Assembly (NCBI GenBank): GCA_003117195.1
Contig: BDSI01000106.1
Span: 326,452 to 390,451, forward strand
From: Eudorina sp. 2006-703-Eu-15
Lineage: Eukaryota > Chlorophyta > Chlorophyceae > Chlamydomonadales > Volvocaceae
DNA: 64,000 nt
Direction: 5' to 3'
Below are positions 10,617 through 21,100 of the stretch, one piece after another. The translations under genes were made by a program, and so were the position numbers. Below the pieces are notes generated by a model. That model was not told the origin of the DNA, did not search any database, and was given only the letters and a program-made list of their open reading frames with translations. Within the stretch, counting starts at the first letter, position 1; each line of letters begins with the position of its first letter.

Positions 10617-13186
10617 TCACAGCAGAGGCTCCGCCGCCGTTGGCTCCGCCGCCGTTGGCTCCGCCGCCGTTGGCTCCGCCGCCGTTGGCTCCGCCGCTGT
10701 CGGCTCCGCCGCCGTCGGCTCCGTCGCCGTTGGCTCCGCCGCCGTTGGCTCCGCCGCCGTTGGCTCCGCCGCCGTTGGCTGCGCCGCCGTTGGCTCCGCC
10801 GCCGTTGGCTCCGCCGCCGTTGGCTCCGCCGCCGTTGGCTCCGCCGCCGTTGGCTCCGCCGCCGTTGGCTCCGCCACCGTTGGCTCCGCCACCGTTGACT
10901 CCACCGCCGTTGGCTCCGCCGCCGTTGGCTCCGCCGCTGGAGCCGCCGCTGCGGCCGGCTTCAGCTGCCGCGGCGGCGTCTGCGGCTCGAAGCAGGCGTC
11001 CATCGCCGCGTCAATGACGGCCTTGTGCTGCCGAGCCGCCTCCCAGTGCTTGCTCTGCTCATACAGCGCGGACCGAATGGAGGCGAGCGCGTTGTCGGAG
11101 ACGCCATCGAGCCCCGCCGCGACCCAGGGGTCTGCGCTCGGTGCCGCCGTCGCCGCCATCTGCAGGCCGCTTTCCGCCAGCGGCATGGGCGCCTCGCCCA
11201 GCAGCACCCTCAGGCAGGCCTCCGTGGCGGCGGCAGTAGCGATCAGGTTGTAGCCGCCCTCCAGCAGCAGCACGGTGGGGCCCAGCGCGCACAGCATGGC
11301 GGCAAAGTGGGAGAACGCGGCGGTGCTGACGGAGCATTCGCCCAGCGGGTCGCCCTCCGCGGCATCGAAGCCGGCGCTTACGATGACCAGGTCGGGTCGG
11401 AACTCGGCGGCAATGGGCACGATCACGTGGCGGAAGGCCGCCAGCATGTCGGCGTCGCCGACGCCGGAGCCGTTCCACGGCACGTTGACGGTGAAACCCG
11501 TGCCCGGGCCGGTGCCGGTCTGGAGACAGGCGGGGGAGGCAAGGGGTTGGGGTCGGCATGCTGAGCACGGGTTGGGGTGGGAGTTTGCATCGGGGACGTT
11601 GACTGGGCCGGGGGCCGACAGCAGGTCGATGAGCGCTGGCGGGTTAACTAACACCCTGATAAACAAGTCTAACATCCGCTCACTTCGTTCGCGCCGCCGC
11701 TGCCCGGGTAGAAGCAGCCGTTGTCGTACCGGTGCGTCGACATGTACAACACCGTGGGGTCGTTGTAGAAGATCCGCTGCGTGCCGTTGCCGTGGTGTAC
11801 GTCCCAGTCCATGATCACCACTCGCCGCGCGCCCGCCGACTGGGCCGCGCGCGCCGCCACCGCCGCGTTGTTGTAGTAGCAGAAACCCATCGCCGTCGAA
11901 GATTCGGCGTGGTGACCCGGGGGTCGGATGATGGCGGCGCCGTGGCGCGTGACGCCGCTCACCACTCGCCGCGCGACCTCAGCGGCGCTGCCGGCGGCCA
12001 CGAGCGCGGCCGCGGCTGTAGCTGCGTTGAAGTACACGTCCTGAATGTGCTCACTGAAGACCGGAAGCAAGGGCAAGTATAATGGGGCAAGGTCGTGTCT
12101 CTGGGACAATATTCAACTTGCCATGGATGATACGTTGGTATGATTGGGAAACTGTTGTAGCCCTCACGCACTCATCGCTGGCCATCCGAGGTCGGCGGCC
12201 GGTGGGTTCGTCTATCTCCGTTTGCTTGACAACAACGATACCGTCTGTCCGTAACACACAAGCGCCGAAGAGCGTGCAATACCTGCGTCTGCCCCTCATC
12301 GCCTCCAGCTGTGCATCCAGGGGGCCGTACCAGGTCGTCTTGTCGCGTTGCGCGGCCAACACCGCCACCTCTGTCGCCTTTTCGATGGCAGCCAGCAGGG
12401 CCTTGTCGTGCACAGCCAGCAGCTCCTCCTTCGTGGCCTCTCGCCCTTTGTAGCGTTGGCAGCTGTGCGGCGCAGCACGTGATTGCACAGCACATCGGAC
12501 CTTGAGGTGGAAACAGTGTCGGCCGGTACGATGCGGGTGTCTAAGAGCTGCTGTCGGTACGGTGTCGGCTAAGCGAACAGAGGGCAGAATGCAACAGGCG
12601 CGATGTGTTCGCATGGGATCCGCCGTTGTGATTGCAGTGTGTCGCCCCCATCTCGTTACGGTTGGGGCAGCAGGAACGGCAGTCGCGTTCGGCCTGCACA
12701 CGGCACAAAGCCACAAACCCAAATGCATATCTTCTACCTGAAGTCTTACCGACCAAGCAGCCCCGACTCCTGCAGCTTCGCCATGATTGCCGCGACGCGT
12801 TCAGGGCGCTCGGGATGGTTTCTCCCCAGGTATACCCCCAACTGCTTCGGGTCATAGTGGCGCCTGCAGTGGTCATCATAGGCGAGAAGGACGCTCGTGG
12901 CACCGGCCTTCTTCTCTATCGCTGAGCAGTCCGGCTTCTCCATCAGTTCCATGGCAGCTGCGTACAGGTCCTGGTCAACCATCTCCTGACGCAACTGCCA
13001 GCCGCAGTTGGTGCACTTGGTTGTGTCCAGGTAAGGTGTTTGGTTGCAGTTGATGCATTCCCGAGGTGTTTGTTCCGAAGCCACGGGCTCCGCAGCTTTC
13101 GCGACCGGGATAGTCTCGCGTTGTTGAGGTTTGGAAGCCTCTTCCCTGAAGCCGAATACCCTTGAAACAAACGGCTTTGTGCTCAT
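10617..13186 (-). CDS. Class II histone deacetylase, HDA15-like, copy 2
   Basis: Paralogue of the gene at 3848-6533 with the same four-exon structure: 13186-12750, 12462-12283, 12053-11684 and 11519-10617, giving 629 residues. The RanBP2-like zinc finger, [30 protein letters not shown] and LEGGYN motifs are present. One Gly after DPLG is Glu here (GEC instead of GGC), and DANE near the exon 3 end is GANE. The main difference is the C-terminus, where about 20 AEPTA-type pentapeptides replace the short Pro/Ala tail of copy 1. Exon 1 is 15 bases shorter. Poly(A) signal TGTAA is on the minus strand at 10485-10481. Motif conservation suggests it is still functional. Confidence 0.87.
10630..10945. 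repeat. Coding 15-bp minisatellite in the HDAC copy 2 tail
   Basis: A 15-base unit (GCCGTTGGCTCCGCC on the plus strand) repeats about 20 times with few substitutions. Read on the minus strand it gives AEPTA pentapeptides. Because the unit is a multiple of three, length changes keep the frame. The paralogue has no such array. The complementary strand is also open over the array, but that is a by-product of the repeat. Confidence 0.92.
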
Positions 13187-13833
13187 TTTGCTTACAAGCG
13201 GGCTGTCACTCCGCGGCCTTAGCACCAAACGCAGAGTCAGATGAGACCTGCTGGACGCATACCTAAAATTCAGATCATATTTATAGTTGCGTCTCAACTT
13301 CCTTGTTTGCAGGGAGCAGGTACGTGGATCTACTATGACACCAACTACATGTTAGATGTTACCTGTTGCCTACCTAGCCTACCTCATGACAATAAATAAA
13401 CGGCGCGTTTCGCGCGCGAACGCAAAGTTTTTTCAATTTTATTTTGAAACGCACCGGGTGACAGATAGCGAGGAGCATCGCTCATTGGGTCAAGCAGTCG
13501 AATCCCATTCGGAACGACGGGCAGGGACGGGCAGCCACATGCAGGGCTTTCATAGGCAATATACAGCAGCACTCCTACACGTAATTTGAGGTTCGCAGAA
13601 ACATAATAACACGCTGTGCACCATACATCGCCATGACACTGGATAGTGAGGGATAGTGCGGGTAGCGGCACCCTAGCGCATCCGATGGAGGAGCACACGG
13701 GCAGCCCTCCAGGCCCTGCCGGCCAAACTATCACGTGCTGGTGGGCCGCTGGTCGGCGTGGTGTTTTGTACTGTGGATGATATAGCTAGAGGCCCCGGTT
13801 TCCCAAGGCCCAAGGTTTCCTGACCTGGCTAAA
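13187..13833. other. HDAC copy 2 promoter and left part of the 4-kb insertion
   Basis: The HDAC 5' flank runs to about 13,354. A block at 13,355-13,396 occurs again, diverged, at 17,452-17,490 and only once in unit 1 (6,788-6,826), so it flanks the insertion. A near-palindromic CG-rich stretch (GCGTTTCGCGCGCGAACGC) lies near 13,405. No gene was recognised between 13,397 and the start of the LINE. Confidence 0.5.
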
Positions 13834-16800
13834 ATGACCGGCGCCACGCCCCCAGGCCGCTCCCCTGGGGCGGACGGCATCCCGGCTGAGCTGTACCAAG
13901 CCTTCCCGGACGTCTTCGCCACGCTGCTTGCTCGGGTCCTCTCGGCTGTCGGGGCCACTGGTGAGGTGCCCGCCGGGTTCCTGGACGGTGTCATCTCTTC
14001 ACTCCCTAAGACCGGGGACCCGACGTGCCCCGCCAACTACCGGCCCATTACGCTGCTCGACACGGACTGCCGCACGCTGGCCCGGGTGCTGGTCCGCCGC
14101 CTGCTGCCGGTCTTTGGTGTCACCATCGACGCGGAGCAAACGGCGTTCCTCCGTTCCCGGCGCATTGCCGACAACGTCTGGCTGCTACAACTGCTGCCCG
14201 AGCTCCTGCGGGTGGAGGACCGCGCGGCCCTGGCCGTCTTCTTGGACTTCTATAAGGCGTACGACACCGTGGACCGCAGCTTCCTGCTGAACTGCCTGGA
14301 GGCCCTGGGCGTCGGCCCCGGCTTCCTGCAGTGGGTGCGGCGGCTTCACACGGCGCTCGTCAACGGCCACCGCTCTCAGCGCGTACCCATCACGTCGGGC
14401 GTCCGCCAGGGCTGCCCCCTCGCCCCCCTGCTGTACCTGGCCGTGGGGCAGGCGCTCCTCTCCTGGCTGAAGTCCCAGGGCGTCGGGCTGCAGTTGGGGC
14501 GTCGCCGGGTCGCCGCGTCCCAGTACGCCGATGACTGCACCCCCCTCCTGGCGGATTCAGCCGCCCTACCCCGCTTCCTGGCCCTCATGGACATCTTTCG
14601 GCTGGCGTCAGGGCAGCGGCTCAACCTCAGTAAAGTGGAGCTCCTCCACGTCGGCGCGGCGGCCCGTGGTGCAGCCCCGGTTGCTGGGGCCCTCCGCCCC
14701 GTCTGTCCCCGGCCCTCCACCGGCCTTGGGGTCGCTCTCGCCCCCTCCTTCCGCCGCCCCAGCCGCTTCCCTCGTCGCCGCCCTGCTCAACCTCCCCGCC
14801 GCCGCCGCCGCCGTCCTCGCCCGGTTGTCGGCCGTACTTCATCCGTCGCTTCCGGCTGCCGCCGCTGGTGCCGGGCCAGCCTTAGGAGGCTACGCCGCCA
14901 GCAAGGCCCTCTACCACCTGGAGTTCCTGGGGTTCCCCGCGCGCGCGGAGGTTGCCCGGCTGCAAACGTCCATCACCGCTGTCGTCGACCGGACCGCGCC
15001 CCCCAGCCAGCGCGCCGCTACGCCCCGCCTACCCGGTGTGGTCCCCGACCTCCTGGCCCTGCCGCCCGTGCTTGGGGGCTTCGGCCTCCTGCCCCTGCAC
15101 GCGCACGTACAGGCCCGGCATGCTGTGGCTGCGGTTCGGTGTGTGATGGGGGCCTGCGGCCTACTCGCCGCCGATCCCCCCCTGGCCGGAGCTCGCTCTG
15201 CAACTTCTCCGCCGTTGCCACTCCGCGGCGCATCCCCTCTGCCTGCTCGCCCCTCATGATGGTCGGGTGCTGGGGGTGCGCCCACCGGCGGGTAACACCG
15301 CATTCAACCGCCTCCTGGGCGCCCTCGCGCCGCTGGGGTATGGATTGGGGAACCGATACGTGGCACAGGAGTCAATACGCGACCCAAGTTACTTACAATA
15401 CATACCTGAATGGTGCGCTCACTGTTACGCCGCTGGGGCCGCCGGTCCTCCTGGATCCGGATTCCATCGCGGGGCCGTGGTGCTTCGTGGCCCCGCTGTG
15501 GGGCAACCCCGCCCTCCTGGCGCCGGATGGGCGCTGCCTGGAGACCTGCTACCCCGTCCTGTTCTCGCTACGGGGCCTCACCACCATCGGCGTGGCGCTC
15601 CGTTGCTGGACCGCGCTTGCTGGAGTCCGGGCCGCCCTGGACACCCTGCGCCGGCGAGGGGAGGTTCCCTCCCCTCGGGTCACGGGAGGGTACACGCTCG
15701 AGTTGCGACGTCGCGTCCTCCGCGGCGTCCTCGGCTACCAGCAGGAGCTCGGGGCGGCTCTGGCGGTCGCTGGCGTGCAGGTGGCTGACGACCTGGATGC
15801 CCTCGTTCGTCACCTACCAGTCAGCTGGGTGGCAGCCGCTCGGGGGGTGCTCGCGGGTGCAGCCGTTGCTCCAGCGGTACCTGACGCCTGGCGTGCATTA
15901 CTCCGCGGTTTGGCGTGGCAGCCGGCCCACGGTCCGCCCGTACGGCTGCTGACTCTCACTGTGAAGACGGCGACCACCATCCAACTCGGGCCGTTCCTAC
16001 ACGAACTCGCGGCCCGGCACCAGGCCTACGTCGTGGATGCGTACGGCCCCTTACCGGCCCCACCGTCTGCCCTGGCTGATTTCCGGGCTGCCCTACGGCG
16101 GCTGTGGAAGCTACGCTGGGAGAACTACCACAAGGAACCGCTCTGGCGCCTCGATCTGCATGGCATCGCGGGCTTCCCGTTGGTCGCGGCCCACGCCGCG
16201 AGGGCGCAGGGTGCTAGCTTGCGGGCGGCCACGGTGTGCCCCTATCACTGGGCGTGGCGCGTGCTGGGTTCGGCGCCACTTGTTCTGGGACTGCTTTGTT
16301 GCACGGTCGTTGGGTGAAGAGATGGGGGCTGCCATGGGGGCTGCTGTGGGCGGCCTGGACGCTGTGTTTGCACGCCACCACCTGTGGCTCGTGATCGCCC
16401 CGCCGGGTGTCCGGCAGGTTGTCTGGGATGTGGTGGCGCTGGCGCGGCCGTCAACGCATGTACCATGTGTGGGACACCTTCACGGCTATTTCACGTGCGC
16501 GCCTGGTTTCGATATCTGTGGAGGTCGCTGCGGACTTTTGGGCCCGTCTCGCGTCCTTTGTGGCGCTCGTTCTGCCCCCGCGGAACTGGAATTCCATGCC
16601 GTCAGATCACCCTTTTCTGTGTGGGGTGTCGGGGCGTGTCGTTCTTTCACGGCCTCCGGACGTTGACTCACCACCCGGGTCCCCTGGCCCGTGAGCTGTT
16701 GTGGTTCACTGCGGGTGGGTTCCCCGCCTGCTCGACACTCCTTGTGTTCATTGGTTAGCCGCATTCGCGTTGATTACCTGCCTTGAACTTTGCGAAGGCT

Positions 16801-17008
16801 GGGCGCTGGTGGTCCTTGGCTTGTTTTCATTACGTCTCTTGACTGCTATGAAGGCTGGGCGTTGGTGGTTCTTGGCTGTTTTTTCCATTGGCATGGCTCC
16901 CTGCGTGGTGCACGGCATGCCCCTGGGGTAGGATGAACAGTCCGTCTGCGCCTGTACGGCGAGCGAGCAGCTTTATTGCTGGTCCCCCTTGTAACGATCG
17001 CTTCCTAA
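13815..17008 (+). mobile_element. 5'-truncated, frame-broken non-LTR retrotransposon (LINE, L1-like)
   Basis: The first 290 or so codons after 13,834 are a reverse transcriptase: GRSPGADGIPAELY, the LDFYKAYD motif, GVRQGCPLAPLLY and the YADD box. The endonuclease part is missing, so the copy is 5'-truncated. After about 14,690 the recognisable protein changes frame repeatedly (14,690-15,260, then 15,260-15,430, then back to the first frame until about 16,240, then two more frames to 16,694), so at least four frameshifts separate the RT from its C-terminal domain. One frame happens to remain open to 16,317, which is misleading. A 3' UTR with a short imperfect tandem duplication (about 16,794 and 16,850) ends after TGTAA at 16,990-16,994. 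The copy is almost certainly inactive. Confidence 0.85.
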
Positions 17009-18111
17009 AATGAATAAGTTAATATTGCTCGCAGTGGAACCCCCACGAAGTAGCAATAATCATGACAGTTCGGGTGTTTGTCAAGGGGGCAGAGGTGGTG
17101 AGGGTCATCGGGGTGAACACACCGCCACCAACCGCCACCAACGGCCTGGTGCTCCAACTCTCCAATGACCTGTGTGGCCCACCCAGCCCATTCATCCGTG
17201 GCTCAGGCTTGATTCTGTAACCAAGTGCAGCTTTGTGCTGCCAGTGCAAGCAGTAGGGTCCTCATGTCAGATCGGATGATTTCCGGTGACACAAAAGGGT
17301 GATGATGGCTCCCAAAAAGGATCACAAAAGATCACAGCGGGCCCACCTAGAAGTAAAGCAACCCACCACACGCACCGTGAAGAACCTGAAGGGACGAAAC
17401 GCTGCCAGAACAAGCCACCCAAACATGCACTGATACCCATCGAACTCGAGCTAGATATCACCTTTTGCCTACCTCGTGAGAAATATGCGACTAATTATAT
17501 TTTCGTTTCAACAGTGACAGAGCGCACATATCGGCGAATCCTGCACCGGATCGGAGTTTTTGCTTTGGCCAAGGTTACTTGGCCAAGCCGCTCGCCCCGT
17601 GCCAGTGATCTGTTGCATGTTTGGTCCCACTCGTCAGACAGGTCGCATCTTGCACTTACAGATGTGGGTAAACGCCGGAATGACCCGGCGCTGCAGGGCG
17701 CCGTTGCGGCCCCCCCCACCTCCCCTTGTCGTGCCGCACAGCTCGAAATCTCAACTCGGAAAACATCACCTCGCTTTCGATATGCTGCATTTTGCGTCCG
17801 CGATCCTCGATGGTTGTCGAAAACACGACAAACACATAGGCGCTGCCGTGCCCGTCGCATATCGCGCATAGCGCCTTGCCTGCCGACGAACAAATGCGAA
17901 CTGAAAGCGCCGTACTGCGCGCCTGTCAGCACCACCAACCGCTTCAAAGTCGCCGCAACCCACAACCGCAGCCTTCCGCCTCCGCAACACCCTAAGGACT
18001 TCCGCGGCCCACGAGAGCCCCTGTAACGCAAACTCCATGCACAACGCGCCTCCCTGTCCTCAGCTGCCCGCGGCCTCCCTGTACCTCCCGCCGTGGCGCA
18101 AGCCCCTTCCC
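17009..18111. other. Right part of the 4-kb insertion and FAP184 downstream flank
   Basis: 17,009-17,451 shows no recognisable gene. From 17,452 the sequence is the FAP184 3' flank, also present in unit 1 at 6,788-7,157. A minus-strand TGTAA signal at 17,660-17,656 is a candidate FAP184 poly(A) signal, about 450 bases after its stop codon. Confidence 0.5.
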
Positions 18112-21100
18112 TCACACCCGCTGGCTCAACGACCGGCTGCCGGGCGCCGCCCCGGCGCTGCGTGAGCTCGCCGCCGCCATCCCCGGCGCAATGATGGCGG
18201 CCGCCGCCTGCGCCTGCTGCAGCTCCTCCGCCACGTTCATGATGCGGTTGTTGGTCCGCTGGATCGAGTCGCTCAGCTCGCTGTACTGCCGCTGCGCCTC
18301 CTCGATGGAGGCCAACAACGTGTCCCGCCTGTCCTTTTGGACCTGCGCAAGTCCATTTGGGTTTGGCAGCACCGATCAGCGATTCCCGTTACCAAGATCA
18401 ATCAGAGGTGCCCGTAACCCTAGAGGCACCAAGCCTCATCGCAAGCCGCGGACCTAAACCCAAGGTCCTAAAAGGACCTAAAACCTTCACCCTAGCCCAA
18501 GCCCTAAATCCTAGCCCAAGCCCTAAACCCTAGCCCAAGCCCTAAGCGCCAGACCCAGATCCCAGCCGCACCTCAATGTCCTCCAACAGCTGCGGGCTGG
18601 TGATGTTGGAGCCGCTCTCCTTGATCTTACGGCCCTTGGCCCGCAGCGTGTCACGCTCAGCCTTGGCGCGCCCCAGCCGGTCGCGTTTATCCGCCAGCTC
18701 TGCCTCCAGCGCCGACAGCTGGCTGGCCAGGGCCGCGTTCTCCTTCTCGATAAACTGCAGCTTCTCGCGCACGTGCGTCAGGATCTGCGGGCGGTGGATG
18801 TGGATGTGAGTGATGGTGTAAGACATCGGTATTGACATGTTCATACTGGGTGTGGGGAGGTGATCCATGTGGGTGGGGAGGAGGGCGTGAGATGGTGACA
18901 GTGAGGCTGAGGCTCGGTGCTTACGCGGGCGAGGGAGAATGGTGGACCGGACATTCCCCACAACAACTGGAAGCTCTTGATAGCCAGCTAGCCAGCCAGC
19001 CAGCTAGCCAGCCAGCCAGCCAGCCAACCAAACAGACAGCAAGTTCAAGCGACCAGTTTGGTTTCGCAGGGGCCCAACACCCGACCATGCCACCTTGCAG
19101 TCTAGCGACGTACTCGGCCACTCCGTCTACTGCGAGGAAGAGAGGTGGGCCCCTCTGTGCCGTGCCCGTATGAATGGTGGGCCCGGCGCCGTGGCCCCGA
19201 GCTGCGGCGGCTGCGGCCACCTGGGGCTGCTCCTCCAGATCAGCACCTGGCCAGCAACCACCCCCTCTGTTGATTCTTCAACGGACTTTTGCTCTGGCAG
19301 CAGCGCAGTTTGAATATGTCTACCAATTTCCTATACCCCCTTCTGCCTGGGCCGGGTTGTCCCCCGTGGTTTCTTCACCCACCCACCTGGACCGTGGTGG
19401 TGGTCTTCTTTTTGAGTTTGAGCAGCTCCTCATTGCGCTCCTCGATCTTCTCGTTGAGCGACTGGTTCTCAATCTTGAGCTGCTCAAAGTCTATCAGGTG
19501 CAGCCCCTCCGCCAGCTCCTCCTTCTGCCGCAGCGTCTGCTCGATGCGACGCAGCTGGTTAGAGAGGTGGATGTTCTTGAGCCGCACGCGCTGGACTTCC
19601 TCCTCCTTGGCAGCGTCTGCGAAGCGTCGGGATGTACGACACCGGGACCGGGGGGAGGGTCTACATCGTACAACGCGGCATGCAATAAAGATGACAGTGC
19701 GACGTTGGTGAGATGTGATGCTCGAACGCAGCCACATGCGCGGCAGACAAGCAAGCAGTTTAAACCCGTCCGCAGTGCGGCGGGGACTGGGACCTGCGGC
19801 GGCGGCGGCGCCGCCGCCGCGCAGACGGGATAGTGTCAGCGCCGGGGCGCCAACCATGAAGCCCGAAGTCCCACCCAACCCAAATTGTCCCACCCACCCA
19901 CCCGCGCATCCCCGCCGCGCTGTCCCGCCCCACTCTGACCCATCCACTCATCATGCTCCACCAACTCAGGCCGCCCCCACGCACCTTCCGACTCCAGCTG
20001 TGCCAGCAGCTTCTCGCTGATGGGCCGCGCAGTCTTGCTGTGCTCCGCCGACTTGGCGACCTCCAGCCGGAAGTGCTTGTAGGCCTTCGAGATGTCGTCC
20101 GCGCGCTTGATGCGCTCCTCTAGCTCCGACTTCATGTCGAATATGGTGGTCTGGTAGTGAGACTCCACGCTGCGCAGCGAACACGCAGCACAGCACAGCA
20201 CCGCATAGCACAGCGCCACGCACAGCACAGGCTATTGGCATGGAGTGGGATGATGATCTGTGCACAGGGAGGCCCGGCAGTGCGGCTGTTCTGTTCCGAC
20301 GTCATACAAATCGCCGACCTGGAGGAAGGACGACCTGAAGAAAGGACACAACGCCCAAGGGATACGAGGGCTTGGCAAGGGGCCTGGGCCTGCCGCCAAG
20401 AACCGGGTGCGTGGGTGGGCTGGACACACGCCTCCGTCAACCACACGGCCCTGTACGCTGTACCCCACCAACACGCAGGTCCGCCCCACATTCACGGTCC
20501 TCCACCCCACCTGTCTCGCTCCTCCAGGATTTCGATCCACTGCCGCAGCGCCGCCCGGTAGCGCGTCGCGGCGCCGTCCAGGCGGGAGAGGTCGCGGTTC
20601 ACGGGCGGCCGGCCCTTGTTCCGGAAGTCTAGGGCCATCCGCGCGCGGCGCTGAAGGGCCTCGTTGGCCTCTAGGAGCCGCGCCTGAGGGAGAGGGGAGT
20701 TATTATGCATGTGCAGCGAATGTGGAAGATCAAAAGGAACTGGAAATGCAGGGCTACAAGGCAGCGTTCAACGGAAGCACCAAAGGGAAGAGGGGAAGGG
20801 CCGCGGCGACCACAGCTGGTGCAGGCACGCGGCGAAACGGATGCGCGGACTGTGAGTCAGGCAGGTGCCACAGCCGCTGCGTTTTTACTTCATTTGCCCA
20901 CAGCCAGTTGTGCCGAGGGACACGGCGGTGCCCTTCGGAGCCCGAACGATGAGACAGCAAAGAGGTATATGACCTCCTGTCCTGGTGACGGACTGTGCCC
21001 TGCGCCCCTACATCCCACGAATGCAAGCGCCACGACAGGTTTGAAACGCGACATGGGCCGCCCCCTCGCATCTGCGTCTGCAGCGCGCTGTGCCCTGGCC

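Larger units (their letters stand above)
8249..19155. repeat. Segmental duplication, unit 2
   Basis: This is the counterpart of 1606-8070. Relative to unit 1 it carries a 215-bp insertion at 8405-8619, an extra segment of about 130 bp near 9983-10112, an expanded 15-bp minisatellite inside the HDAC coding sequence, and a 4.06-kb insertion (about 13,397-17,451) between the HDAC and the FAP184 flank. It ends within intron 8 of FAP184, so this unit probably has the ancestral HDAC-FAP184 arrangement. Confidence 0.8.

Noticed and set aside
10564..11253. Long plus-strand frames of Ser/Ala/Val/Gly or Arg repeats across the HDAC tail
   Set aside because: They are the antisense of the 15-bp minisatellite, which has no stops in several frames; the minus frame joins a complete deacetylase domain.
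13480..13520. tRNA-like T-arm (GTCGAATCCCA)
   Set aside because: No acceptor, D or anticodon arms could be folded around it.
13834..16317. One continuous 827-codon LINE frame taken as an intact protein
   Set aside because: Recognisable LINE protein leaves this frame after about 14,690 and returns near 15,430; openness is due to GC bias.
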